DNA of 36,673 nt from Anaerolineae bacterium (GCA_018648685.1 JABGQT010000110.1:1-36673), one strand, 5' to 3'; positions 14,389 through 22,496 are shown, counted from the first letter of the stretch. The notes: generated by a model not told the origin, from the sequence alone. Program-made: numbers and translations.

Positions 14389-15102
14389 ATGACGTATCCC
14401 AAAGCAGCAACTATTAGAGTAAGCTGGAATCCAAGGGGAAGATTAAAGCATACATTAAAAGTTAACGAATTCTCAAAAAATCCGTTTTTGTGGCTGTTTG
14501 CGCCTAGTGCCCCAATGCTAATAACGCATCAACTAGGCGCAATGAAACCTTCACACGGTTTACATCTTTGTTCAAAAATTTTGGGAATTATTGGTACTGG
14601 CAAGTATGTTGCTTCTCCAATCAACTCTGCCCTAAAAGGAGTACAAATTAATCTTGTCTACGTACAACAAGAAACCGTTATGCTGCAATATGTTCCAAAG
14701 CATGCTTTCTTTCATAATGATCATAGTCTTGAAGAAGGGACTAGACAATTTGTAGCTAATTACTATTCCTATGTTTTATCTAAATTGCAAGAGTATGGGA
14801 AAATCGCCGCAAAATCTTTTACAATTGTTGGTATCAACGGATATTTAGAGTTTCTAGAGCAGCATCTACAGTCTGGTTTCTCTAACATAGGACAGGACAA
14901 ATGGAGCCAAGATTTCATAATGAATTCCCAAAGTATTAATTTTGCAATCTCCACAAATTTTATAGCCCCAGATGAATGGTCTGAGAATGAGCATAAAAAA
15001 AATGAAACCTGGGCTAATGGTGCAAAACAAAAAATAAAAGAAGAAATCTCAAAGATTGACATAAAACTTCATGATATTTCAAACCAAATTGGGAAGTATT
15101 AG
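14389..15102 (+). CDS. Unknown protein, 237 aa, AT-rich gene
   Basis: The start has a near-perfect AAAGGAGG site. The protein begins MTYPKAATIRVSWNPRGRLK, has a mixed alpha/beta middle part, a moderately hydrophobic but not clearly membrane-spanning segment near 33-50, and a charged C-terminal helix rich in Lys/Glu (KQKIKEEISKIDIKLHDISN). Codon choice is strongly AT-biased compared with metF and the methyltransferase, which suggests recent acquisition together with the preceding gene. No family is recognised. Its place behind an orphan DNA methyltransferase leaves a defence or mobile-element role open. Confidence 0.65.
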   Translation: MTYPKAATIRVSWNPRGRLKHTLKVNEFSKNPFLWLFAPSAPMLITHQLGAMKPSHGLHLCSKILGIIGTGKYVASPINSALKGVQINLVYVQQETVMLQYVPKHAFFHNDHSLEEGTRQFVANYYSYVLSKLQEYGKIAAKSFTIVGINGYLEFLEQHLQSGFSNIGQDKWSQDFIMNSQSINFAISTNFIAPDEWSENEHKKNETWANGAKQKIKEEISKIDIKLHDISNQIGKY

Positions 15103-15165
15103 CAGTCGAACAAAAATCAATTCAATTCATATATCACGCCCCGAAGAAAATATAGGAGAAAAATC

Positions 15166-16044
15166 ATGAAACTAACCGATCTCTGGAATTCACGCAATAC
15201 CCCGACCCTGTCCTTTGAACTCTTCCCTGCCCGCAACGAGAAAGCTGCTGCCAATTTAGACAAAGCAATCGATAAACTGGCTGCCCTCGAACCCAATTTT
15301 GTTTCGGTTACCTTTGGGGCAGGCGGCTCAACGCGCGAAGGCTCCCGTCAATTGGTGAAGAAACTCTGCGAAGAAAAAGGACTGGAGACGCTGGCTTACT
15401 TCGCTGGTTTCGGTCTTAGCCCAGATGAGATCACGGCCGTAATCGACGACTATCAAGCCCTCGGCGTGGAGAATATCCTCGTCGTGCGCGGCGACGAACC
15501 ACGCGATGAAGATTTTCTTCCACATCCCGAGGGTTTCAAATACGCTTCCGAGTTGATGGGATTTATCCGTCCGCGCTATGAGCTTTGTCTCGGCGTGGCG
15601 GGCTATCCCGAAGCCCATATTGACGCAGTCAATCAGGCAAAAGATATGGAATATCTCAAACTCAAGGTTGAGCGTGGCGCAGAGTTCATCATCACCAATT
15701 ATTTTTACGACAATCAATACTTCTTCGACTATGTCGAGCGCTGCCGCGCGGCGGGCATCAACGTTTCGATTATTCCCGGCGTGATGCCGATCTACAGCAT
15801 CAAGATGATGCGCATGTTAGCTGGGATGTGCGGTGCAACCATCACCGAGAAGATCGAATCCGGTCTCGCCGCTTTGCCGGAAGATGACAAAGATGCACTG
15901 AACGATTTCGGCATTAATTTCGCAGCAGAACAATGCACAGAACTGATCCGCGCCGGTGTGCCCGGTTTGCATATCTACACGATGGATCGCAGCAAATCGA
16001 CGGTTGGTTTGGTCAATAGGCTCAGAGCTGAATCTTTGTTGTAA
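15166..16044 (+). CDS. metF: 5,10-methylenetetrahydrofolate reductase
   Basis: This 292-aa TIM-barrel flavoprotein carries the MetF landmarks: Glu18 in SFELFPARNE (usual form FEFFPP), VTFGAGGSTREGS, the FAD/folate segment LVVRGDEPRD, VAGYPEAH, NYFYDNQYFFD, GVMPI and C-terminal HIYTMDRS. It reduces methylene-THF to methyl-THF for methionine synthesis or, in anaerobes, for the methyl branch of C1 metabolism. It lacks any C-terminal regulatory domain, as in bacteria. TAGGAG is 8 nt upstream of the ATG. No methionine synthase gene is near. The stop is directly followed by a palindromic element interrupted by an IS. Confidence 0.95.
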   Translation: MKLTDLWNSRNTPTLSFELFPARNEKAAANLDKAIDKLAALEPNFVSVTFGAGGSTREGSRQLVKKLCEEKGLETLAYFAGFGLSPDEITAVIDDYQALGVENILVVRGDEPRDEDFLPHPEGFKYASELMGFIRPRYELCLGVAGYPEAHIDAVNQAKDMEYLKLKVERGAEFIITNYFYDNQYFFDYVERCRAAGINVSIIPGVMPIYSIKMMRMLAGMCGATITEKIESGLAALPEDDKDALNDFGINFAAEQCTELIRAGVPGLHIYTMDRSKSTVGLVNRLRAESLL

Positions 16045-16116
16045 ACCGTAAGGGCGACCCGTTTTTCTGCATAGAAAATTTCCCTGTCAAGAAAAATATT
16101 AGACCTCTTGCAAAAG

Positions 16117-16542
16117 TCAGTTTAGCTCAAAATTATAGATGGAAGTAATCAGATTGAACCGCAACCCGAAGCGTTTGCGACGATTACGATAGCGTTCGCT
16201 GAGGATACGAAAGACCTTTAGTTTTCCAATCACATGTTCCACAAAAATACGTTGACTTGCCAGCTCACGATTTCCAGCTTTTTCTTCCAGCGTCAGCGGA
16301 TAAAGTTTCGAATTCTTGACAGGTATCTGGCTATTGGAGTGAAGTTTGTTGATACCGAGATACCCTGTATCTGCTAAACATAGAATGTCTTGTGCTATTC
16401 CAGCATAGTTTTCTTTGAACAAACGATAATCATGTTTACTGCCAGTTCCAAATGCGGTTGCAATAATTTGCATCGTGCTTTGCTGGATAATTACTTGTGC
16501 TTTTTGGGTATGTCGCTTCTTTTTACCGCTGTAGTACCGTTT
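16117..16542 (-). CDS. IS5-family transposase, orfB part (catalytic)
   Basis: This frame is open from at least 16542 and is joined to orfA by a -1 shift. The joined stretch reads KRYYSGKKKRHTQKAQVIIQ, which continues the conserved block broken in orfA. Second catalytic Asp is in CLADTGYLG and the Glu in FVEHVIGKLKVFRILSERYR. Read alone from its first ATG (16473) it has 118 aa and lacks the first Asp, so it should be active only as a fusion of about 270 aa. Confidence 0.85.
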   Translation of the reverse strand, partial: KRYYSGKKKRHTQKAQVIIQQSTMQIIATAFGTGSKHDYRLFKENYAGIAQDILCLADTGYLGINKLHSNSQIPVKNSKLYPLTLEEKAGNRELASQRIFVEHVIGKLKVFRILSERYRNRRKRFGLRFNLITSIYNFELN

Positions 16543-16928
16543 TTGCTTTTTTTCGGGCGTTCAATCGGTTGTTCGCTCGCATCAACCGGAATCACTTCAA
16601 TGAGAGTATCACTGGGTTGAAGTACTTTCTTACCCGGCAAACGAAATTCTCCTGAAAGCATAAGAGCATCTTCAACTTTGTTGATCGTGCGACAAACGGT
16701 TGCTTCACTAACGCCATAGGAACCAGCGATGTGAAACTGTGTGCGATATTCTCTCCAGTACATCAAGGTCATTAGCAATTGATCTGCCCGACTCAGCTTT
16801 GGCGGACGACCGAAATTTGGGAGTTCTTTTTCAAGAACAGTCAGCATCTTTTTGAAAGTTGTTGGGCGGACACCTGTGAGCCGTTTGAAATCTGTCTCTT
16901 TCCATGTTTTTATGTCTTCATATCTCAT
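16491..16928 (-). CDS. IS5-family transposase, orfA part (HTH and first Asp)
   Basis: The 145-aa frame contains a helix-turn-helix of the HTH_Tnp_4 type (LSRADQLLMTLMYWREYRTQ, then SYGVSEATVCRTINKVE) and the first catalytic Asp116 in IPVDASEQPIERPKK. After Lys-129 the zero frame becomes unlike the family (GTTAVKRSDIPKKHK), while the -1 frame matches it. The shift site holds A7 and A5 runs (16540..16557), suitable for programmed -1 frameshifting or transcript slippage. ORFA alone may act as a DNA-binding regulator. Confidence 0.83.
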   Translation of the reverse strand: MRYEDIKTWKETDFKRLTGVRPTTFKKMLTVLEKELPNFGRPPKLSRADQLLMTLMYWREYRTQFHIAGSYGVSEATVCRTINKVEDALMLSGEFRLPGKKVLQPSDTLIEVIPVDASEQPIERPKKSKNGTTAVKRSDIPKKHK

Positions 16929-17066
16929 ATGCCTATTATGGCACTCTTATGCAAGAGGTCTAATAGCTAAAAAGAATTTTTTCTATAAATCCAAAAGGGT
17001 CGCCCTTACCAACCACAATTCCCGATTCCCAGTGCCCAATCACCTAATTCCTGCCCCTCCCCTTAG

Positions 17067-17095
17067 TGGACAAAAAACACTTTGCGCGGTTAAAT
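17067..17095 (+). promoter_or_regulatory. Promoter of the polysaccharide cluster, probably leaderless
   Basis: TGGACA (17067..17072), a 17-nt spacer and TTAAAT (17090..17095) precede the ATG at 17103 by 7 nt. The expected start point is at or one base from the ATG, and no Shine-Dalgarno sequence exists. Confidence 0.5.
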
Positions 17096-17102
17096 AGAGC
17101 CG

Positions 17103-18512
17103 ATGAATTTCAAAAAACGTTCTCTCTTTGAATACGCGCTTCTCTTGCAGGCTTTTGCCAGTGGTCTTGCGCTGACGGTCTATGCTTATATCGGCACATT
17201 CACACGTCTACTCGCGGATGATTATTATCATATCTATCTTACGCGCAGCGCTGATGGATTGCTCGCCACGAGCATCGAAAAATATCTCGAAATCTCCAAT
17301 CGGTATTCAAATTTGCTCCTCTTCGCCTTAGGTGATCAGCTTGGCCAGCAATGGCTCCCTACACTGATGATCTTTCTGTGGCTACTTGGGCTATTATGGC
17401 TTTTTATTGAGCTAAATAAACGGGCAAAATCTCAACTACCTCACCTTATGCTTTTAGCTATTGCATCCCTGCTGGTTTTTCTAAGTATTTTACAAGCGCC
17501 AAATCTTTACCAGACCATTTACTGGCTCTCCGGAATGACGGCTTATTTTGCGCCGCTTGTTTTCTTCCCCTTTTTGCTAGTAGGAATTTTTGCCTTTTTG
17601 CGAAAATCGCGCCCTAAAGTTGCGCTCTTTGGGATGGCACTCTTTAATACTCTGATAGCCTTTCTCATCGGTGGGTTATCGGAAACAGTCGGTGCGATGC
17701 ACATTTCCATTCTTGCCCTCATCTTGATCACGTTTTGGATTTGGGGTACAAAAGAGCAGCGCATTTCTGCATCGGTCTTGCTTGGCTCGACAATGCTCGG
17801 AGGGCTGCTCTCTCTTGCGACAATGGCTCTTTCGCCCGCCAACACAATCCGCTCCAGCGCGCCGCCGCTGCCTATCCCCGTATTTATTGAGCGACTTTTT
17901 ATTTTCCCCTATGGCTTTATCACCGACACATTTAAGACCTTGCCTTTACCGACTCTTTTTACGGTCTTGGTTGCATTCTTGATATTCAACAATTTGCCCA
18001 GCCACTTGAAAGATAGAAAACTAATATCCTATAGTCTGGCATTAGCGCCCATTATCACCTTCGCTCTCATCGCGGCAAGTTTCGCCCCCAGTGCTTATGC
18101 CCTCTCTTATCCCGATGCCCGCGTCCGCTTTCCGGCACGATTTATTATGACAAGCGGGCTTTTCATCGAGGGGGCATTGTTGGGGATGCTTTTCGCGCGG
18201 GAGAAATTCCGCACCCTTAGCACGCTGTTTCTCGTTGCCGCCGCGATCTATCCGCTGCGGGGCGCGTGGCAAGCTTACCAATCTCTCCCAAAATATCAGG
18301 CCTACGCAAATGCTTGGGACACGCGCGACGCGTATATCCAATCCAAACGGGATAGTGGTATCATGGACATCGCTGTCCCGCCGATGGATGGGATGGCAGG
18401 AATCAAGGAATTTGATATTGACCCCAACCACTGGGTCAATCGTGGCGCAGCAGATTATTATGGCGTGGATGCGATTAGTGTCCACTCGACGAGTTTAGAT
18501 TATGACGAATAA
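17103..18512 (+). CDS. DUF6056-like polytopic membrane protein (putative GT-C glycosyltransferase)
   Basis: This 469-aa protein has about 10-11 transmembrane helices and, after the first one, a loop with LLADDYYHIYLTRSADGL containing Asp-Asp. This is the arrangement of DUF6056/GT-C-like membrane proteins that use lipid-linked sugars. The C-terminal extracytoplasmic tail (about 400-469) is hydrophilic. It is the first gene of a polysaccharide cluster, and its last 11 nt overlap the start of the GT2 gene, so the two are translationally coupled. The family has no settled biochemical function; sugar transfer at the outer face of the membrane is inferred. Confidence 0.7.
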   Translation: MNFKKRSLFEYALLLQAFASGLALTVYAYIGTFTRLLADDYYHIYLTRSADGLLATSIEKYLEISNRYSNLLLFALGDQLGQQWLPTLMIFLWLLGLLWLFIELNKRAKSQLPHLMLLAIASLLVFLSILQAPNLYQTIYWLSGMTAYFAPLVFFPFLLVGIFAFLRKSRPKVALFGMALFNTLIAFLIGGLSETVGAMHISILALILITFWIWGTKEQRISASVLLGSTMLGGLLSLATMALSPANTIRSSAPPLPIPVFIERLFIFPYGFITDTFKTLPLPTLFTVLVAFLIFNNLPSHLKDRKLISYSLALAPIITFALIAASFAPSAYALSYPDARVRFPARFIMTSGLFIEGALLGMLFAREKFRTLSTLFLVAAAIYPLRGAWQAYQSLPKYQAYANAWDTRDAYIQSKRDSGIMDIAVPPMDGMAGIKEFDIDPNHWVNRGAADYYGVDAISVHSTSLDYDE

Positions 18513-19323
18513 AAAGGGATCGGACGTGGATTTGAACTTGCCACTGGTCTCGATCATCACCCCATCATTTGACCAATCGGCGTATATCGCCGCGACGATC
18601 GAATCGGTGCTATCGCAAGATTATCCAAATCTCGAATATATCGTCGTGGATGGCGGCTCGACCGACAGCAGCGCAGAAATCATAGAAGGCTACGCCGACA
18701 AATTATCTTGGTGGGTTTCCGAAAAGGATAAGGGCCAAACTGACGCGATAAACAAAGGCTTTGCGCGCGCCAATGGCCAGATTTTGGCATGGCTCAATTC
18801 AGACGATACCTATGAACCGGGCGCAGTCAGCGCAGCAGTTGAATTTTTAATGGCAAACCCCGATGTGGGCTTGGTCTATGGTGATTGCAATTTCATCGAC
18901 GAAAACGGGCATAAATTTGGGGTATTCAACGCCGCCCAAACCGATTTGGAGAAGCTAAAACAAGGATACGTCCACATCCCGCAGCAATCGTCTTTTTGGC
19001 GAGCAGAGTTGTGGAAAGAAGTTGCCCCGCTCGATGATAGTTTCTTCTTCGCAATGGATTATGACCTGTGGACACGCTTAGCAAAAATTAGTGAGCTTCG
19101 CTATTTGCCCGGCCAAAATTGGGCGAACTTCCGCCTGCATAGCGATGCAAAATCCATCGCCGCAGACAAACATTGCTGGAACGAGATGATGCGCGTTCAC
19201 TATCGCGAAGGCGGCTCTTTCTTTTCGGTCATCAATGCCAAACATCTTACCCGCAAGGTGGTCGCCCCCTGGTGGAATTGGCGGCGAAGGCGAAAGATGG
19301 AAAAGGCTTTAAATAATGGGTAA
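18502..19323 (+). CDS. Family 2 glycosyltransferase
   Basis: This 273-aa GT-A protein starts its fold at LPLVSIITPSFDQSAYIAAT and has VDGGSTDSSAEII, the metal-binding NSDDTYEPGA (DxD equivalent), QQSSFWRAELW and FFAMDYDLWTRLAKI acceptor-side motifs. The C terminus is basic (WNWRRRRKMEK), which fits membrane association. It transfers a nucleotide-activated sugar onto a lipid-linked acceptor. Its stop codon lies inside a small GTAAGGGCG palindrome (19320..19346), so its 3' end abuts a repeat. Confidence 0.9.
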   Translation: MTNKKGSDVDLNLPLVSIITPSFDQSAYIAATIESVLSQDYPNLEYIVVDGGSTDSSAEIIEGYADKLSWWVSEKDKGQTDAINKGFARANGQILAWLNSDDTYEPGAVSAAVEFLMANPDVGLVYGDCNFIDENGHKFGVFNAAQTDLEKLKQGYVHIPQQSSFWRAELWKEVAPLDDSFFFAMDYDLWTRLAKISELRYLPGQNWANFRLHSDAKSIAADKHCWNEMMRVHYREGGSFFSVINAKHLTRKVVAPWWNWRRRRKMEKALNNG

Positions 19324-19346
19324 GGGCGGGGTAATCACGCCCCTAC
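19320..19346. repeat. 27-bp palindromic repeat overlapping the glycosyltransferase stop codon
   Basis: GTAAGGGCG (19320..19328) and CGCCCCTAC (19338..19346) pair with one mismatch. The outer 9 bases equal the ends of the element at 16048..17009. As RNA it would be a small hairpin between two genes of the cluster. Confidence 0.6.
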
Positions 19347-19356
19347 ATTTAGGTAA

Positions 19357-20076
19357 ATGATGATGAACTGGCTTTTATCCCCCCCCTCCCTCGATGATTT
19401 CCTCCGCCTTTTGCGCGCGTGGAAATTTTGGATTCTATTCTCCGTTCTGGGTGCGCTATTAGGCGCGGGAGCTTATTATGCCTTCCCGCCCGATTATCGT
19501 GCACAAGCAACTGTGGTCGTGGATTTCAATCTCGAAGAATCACTCACAGAAGGAAATGACCGCGACCTTTTCTATTATCTTGAACGTGAAACGCGCAAAT
19601 TAGTCGAAGTCGCGTGGGCAGATGAAACAATCGAAGCTGTTGCCCAAGAACTTGACGATTTAAGAGTAGCAGAATTACGCGATGAACGTCTCCAACTTTC
19701 TCAACCCCAGGATGGTGCCTGGCATTTTTATGCTGCTGATGTCGACCCTGCACGCGCTGAGAAGATGGTCGCATTGTGGGCAGAGAGCTTTAATCAGCAA
19801 GTTCAGGAAGGTGCAGCAAATGCGCTCGCACTGAACGCGCTTAAAACCGGATTGACAAATGGGGATATAAATTTAGCTGATGTAGAAGAAGATATAGCAC
19901 GACTCGAAGCAAATTCTTTAGGCATCACTTCTTATATAGAAACATCCTTTAGCCAGAAAGAGAATTTGCCGATTACGCGCACAAACTCTCTCGGAGAATA
20001 TATTTTCTTTGGTGCAGTAACAACGCTTTTCCTTGCTGCTTTAGTTATTTTATTTTCAGGAAAAGTAAATGGCTGA
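19357..20076 (+). CDS. Wzz-like chain-length determinant / polysaccharide co-polymerase
   Basis: This 239-aa protein has a first transmembrane helix at about 23-46 (WKFWILFSVLGALLGAGAYY), a Pro-rich exit (FPPDYRAQATVVV), a long periplasmic-type coiled region with LADVEEDIARLEA, and a second transmembrane helix at about 212-232 (EYIFFGAVTTLFLAALVILF). That is the two-helix topology of Wzz proteins. It lacks the C-terminal tyrosine kinase domain. Three consecutive ATG codons (19357, 19360, 19366 region) make the exact start uncertain. It overlaps the next gene by 8 nt. Confidence 0.8.
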   Translation: MMMNWLLSPPSLDDFLRLLRAWKFWILFSVLGALLGAGAYYAFPPDYRAQATVVVDFNLEESLTEGNDRDLFYYLERETRKLVEVAWADETIEAVAQELDDLRVAELRDERLQLSQPQDGAWHFYAADVDPARAEKMVALWAESFNQQVQEGAANALALNALKTGLTNGDINLADVEEDIARLEANSLGITSYIETSFSQKENLPITRTNSLGEYIFFGAVTTLFLAALVILFSGKVNG

Positions 20077-21667
20077 TAAACAAGATATTCACGATAGAGG
20101 TAAAAAGAAACTCTCCGTGAACTTTCTGCTTGCATGGTTAAATCTGGATAAGCTCTCTCGCGTTTTATGGGGGCTTGTTTTGCTCACCCTTCCCGTGACA
20201 AGCTTTCGCTACTTTCCCCTTTTAGGAAAACATACCCAAGTTCGGCCACTGGCTTTTTACCCTTTAGCCTTATTATATTTAATTTTAGTATTGCGTCTTT
20301 TACGTAAAGAAATAAAACTCCCTTGGAGTAACGCACTTTTACCGCTCTTGCTCTTCTTTCTATTTACGATTCTAGCTACAGCTGCCGGAGCACTTCTCTC
20401 TCCCATCCCCATGCGTGGACAGGAGTATTGGGCGCGCGCCCTGCGCGCTTTTTTGACTTTCGGGATTGGGCTATCTTTTTTCATCGCCGCGCTGTGGATG
20501 CATCGCGATCAAGATGATTTGCGCTACTCTCTAAAATGGCTTTATGCTGGCCTATTCCTGACAATGCTTTGGGCTGGTGTCCAAGCCCTCGCTTTTTATA
20601 CTCCGCTGCTCACAAAAGCACAGGTGTCTGAATTGCAGTTGCTTTTCTCCATGCGCGGCATCCCAAAATTACGCCGCGTTTCTGGCTTCGCCTTTGAAGC
20701 CTCCTGGCTGGCGGGGCAGATCGTGACTTTGTACCTCCCCTGGCTCTTCGCTTCGCTCCTAACTCGTTTTCGAGCGACAAAATATACTTGGCTAGAACCA
20801 CTTCTTTTGCTTGGCTCTTTAGCGGTGCTCTTTCTCACCTATTCACGCGGCGGGCTACTGATCGGAATCATCGCGACGGGTGTAACCTTGCTCATTAGCG
20901 GTAAAAAAGCAATTTCGCGACTCTTTGGATGGTTCTTCAATCCAAAAGAAATAAACCGCCACGGCGCGGAAAACGCCAAGATTCTTTTAAAAATGCCGAG
21001 AACAAAAAACTTGGGGGCCTTAAAGAAAACTTGGCGCACTTGGCAGCTTGGTGGTTCAAAAACTTATAATTTCACCATTCGAGCAATTCTTTTCACCCTC
21101 ATCATCGCCATTGTTTGGGGCGGAATTTCCTTCCTCGCCCAGCAAAAATACGTTAGTCGTTTGTGGACAGTCGAAGCAACCAGCATCTCCGATTATTTTG
21201 TCAAAACCAATGCAGGCGGGCGTTTTACTTATCTTTGGGCAGAAACGCAACTCTTTCTAGATTATCCCATTTTTGGCACAGGTCTTGGCAGCAGCGGGCT
21301 TTATCTCTATCAATATATCCCCGACTGGGCACTCTACAACAACCCAGAAGTCACAAAGCAACTTACTCCCACAAGTCAGCTATACCCCAATTCAAAAAAT
21401 CTTTATCTACGCCTTTTGGCCGAAACAGGTATCTTTGGTTTTACTATTTTTATTAGCTTTCTACTCGCAATTTTGGCACAGATCGCCAAATCTCTTCGCC
21501 AAAACAAGCTCATCGGCACAGCCGGGCTTTTCTCATTTATCGCCATCCTGACCTACTACCTTATGCAAGACTCTTTCGCAATGGCAGAGCTGTGGGTAAA
21601 CTTCGGGATTATTTTAGGAATAACATATAGAACCGCCAAGACGCAGAGAACGCTGAGAAAGCCTTAA
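20069..21667 (+). CDS. O-antigen ligase/polymerase (Wzy_C family) membrane protein
   Basis: This 532-aa protein has about 12 transmembrane helices and the Wzy_C/WaaL periplasmic loop. The signature region FLDYPIFGTGLGSSGLYLYQ is followed by SKNLYLRLLAETGIFGFTIF, where the H/N-rich LAETGIFG is typical of the family. It joins or polymerises lipid-linked glycan units. Two parts are abnormal: about 38 basic residues (KEINRHGAENAKILLKM ... WQLGGSK) between membrane helices are encoded by a palindromic repeat (20954..21056), and the last residues (AKTQRTLRKP) come from a second copy (21631..21753). The original C terminus may have been shorter. Confidence 0.85.
   Translation: MADKQDIHDRGKKKLSVNFLLAWLNLDKLSRVLWGLVLLTLPVTSFRYFPLLGKHTQVRPLAFYPLALLYLILVLRLLRKEIKLPWSNALLPLLLFFLFTILATAAGALLSPIPMRGQEYWARALRAFLTFGIGLSFFIAALWMHRDQDDLRYSLKWLYAGLFLTMLWAGVQALAFYTPLLTKAQVSELQLLFSMRGIPKLRRVSGFAFEASWLAGQIVTLYLPWLFASLLTRFRATKYTWLEPLLLLGSLAVLFLTYSRGGLLIGIIATGVTLLISGKKAISRLFGWFFNPKEINRHGAENAKILLKMPRTKNLGALKKTWRTWQLGGSKTYNFTIRAILFTLIIAIVWGGISFLAQQKYVSRLWTVEATSISDYFVKTNAGGRFTYLWAETQLFLDYPIFGTGLGSSGLYLYQYIPDWALYNNPEVTKQLTPTSQLYPNSKNLYLRLLAETGIFGFTIFISFLLAILAQIAKSLRQNKLIGTAGLFSFIAILTYYLMQDSFAMAELWVNFGIILGITYRTAKTQRTLRKP
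20954..21056. repeat. Palindromic repeat inserted in frame inside the ligase gene
   Basis: The left arm AACCGCCACGGCGCGG... (20954..20980) and right arm (21030..21056, ending GGCAGCTTGGTGGTT) are imperfect inverted repeats with repeated CGCCAAG/CTTGG words. The same outer words AACCGCCA...GGCAG.T bound the element at 21631..21753. It adds codons without stopping the frame. Confidence 0.65.
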
Positions 21668-21753
21668 AGATGCCAAGAAATTTTCTTTCTTGACAATCTT
21701 GGAAAAAACTCTGCGTCCTGCGCGCCCCTGTGCCACGCAGGGGTATGGCAGTT
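21631..21753. repeat. Palindromic repeat containing the ligase stop codon
   Basis: It starts AACCGCCAAGACGCAGAG and ends with CTCTGCGTCC...GGCAGTT, giving inverted symmetry between ACGCAGAG and CTCTGCGT. A nested CCCCTG / CAGGGG hairpin sits in the right half (21725..21743). It fills most of the gap to the sulfotransferase. Confidence 0.65.
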
Positions 21754-21770
21754 AAAAATCAGGAGCAATT

Positions 21771-22496
21771 ATGATCGTCTTATCCGTCGGAATGCCCCGC
21801 GCTGGCTCAGGCTGGCACTACAATATCACCCACGACTTGATGGAAGCCGCGGGATACGATGAAGCCCGTGACATTCGAGAGCAATATAAATTGCAAAGCA
21901 TTCTCACCGAAGTCAACGTCAATATCGGCGTTTTATCGTTAAGACGCTTGGGGATGGTAATGATCCCGGCGTTGATGGGCAAGGATTTTGTGCTCAAAGC
22001 CCATGCTGGTCCCACACTTTGGTCACGGACACTCGCCGCTCTGGGCTTGCTACGGATTGTCTACATCTACCGCGACCCACGCGATGCGATGCTCTCCGCC
22101 TACGAATACGGTCAACGCTCCATCGCTAAAGGCCGCCCCAACTTTTTCTCCCGTTTAACCAACTTCGCCGAAAGCCTCGACTTTATGGCAGACTATGTCC
22201 TCATCTGGAAAGACTGGATGAATGAGAAAAATGTGCTCACCGCCCGCTACGAAGATCTGCTCACCAATTACGATTCCGAAATGGAACGTCTCCTTGCTTA
22301 CTTGGATTTAGATGCTGCAGACGAAAAATTCAAAGCTGTTATCGAAGAGTATCGCCCGGGTAAAGCAGATGCCGCCCAACAAGGCTTGCATTTCTTTAAA
22401 GGGAAAATTGGTCGGTACAAAGAAGCATATACCAACGCCGAGCAAGCCCAAATGCAAGAGCATTTCGGCGAATACCTCCAAGATATGGGGTATTAA
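21771..22496 (+). CDS. PAPS-dependent sulfotransferase family protein
   Basis: This 241-aa protein has the 5'-phosphosulfate loop GMPRAGSGWHYNI (residues 7-19) and the 3'-phosphate motif IVYIYRDPRDAMLSAYEYG, then LTARYEDLLTN and FFKGKIGRYKEAYT near the C terminus. All of these are hallmarks of Sulfotransfer_1 proteins. It would move sulfate from PAPS to a hydroxyl, here probably on the polysaccharide made by the upstream cluster. GGAG is 8 nt before the ATG. No APS kinase gene is near. Confidence 0.88.
   Translation: MIVLSVGMPRAGSGWHYNITHDLMEAAGYDEARDIREQYKLQSILTEVNVNIGVLSLRRLGMVMIPALMGKDFVLKAHAGPTLWSRTLAALGLLRIVYIYRDPRDAMLSAYEYGQRSIAKGRPNFFSRLTNFAESLDFMADYVLIWKDWMNEKNVLTARYEDLLTNYDSEMERLLAYLDLDAADEKFKAVIEEYRPGKADAAQQGLHFFKGKIGRYKEAYTNAEQAQMQEHFGEYLQDMGY

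Larger units (their letters stand above)
16102..16960 (-). mobile_element. IS5-family insertion sequence, 859 bp, with TA target duplication
   Basis: The ends are GACCTCTTGCA (16102..) and its complement TGCAAGAGGTC (..16960). A TA dinucleotide flanks each side (16100-16101 and 16961-16962). The IS carries two overlapping frames encoding an HTH-type N-terminal domain and a DDE_Tnp_4 catalytic domain. The size, ends starting GACCT.TTGCA, and two-frame layout match the IS427/IS1031 side of the IS5 family. It looks intact and therefore recent. Confidence 0.88.
16048..17009. repeat. 101-bp palindromic element split by an insertion sequence
   Basis: GTAAGGGCGACCC (16048..16060) and GGGTCGCCCTTAC (16997..17009) are perfect 13-bp inverted repeats, with weaker symmetry continuing inward (ATAGAAAA blocks). 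Removing the IS and one TA leaves 101 bp. A shorter relative with GTAAGGGCG / CGCCCCTAC ends lies at 19320..19346, so this is a small dispersed palindrome family. Confidence 0.75.

Noticed and set aside
16102-16960. The IS as mobiliser of the 215-bp MITE-like element at 31217
   Set aside because: Both use TA, but the terminal sequences (GACCTCTTGCA versus GGGCAATCGCATC) are unrelated.
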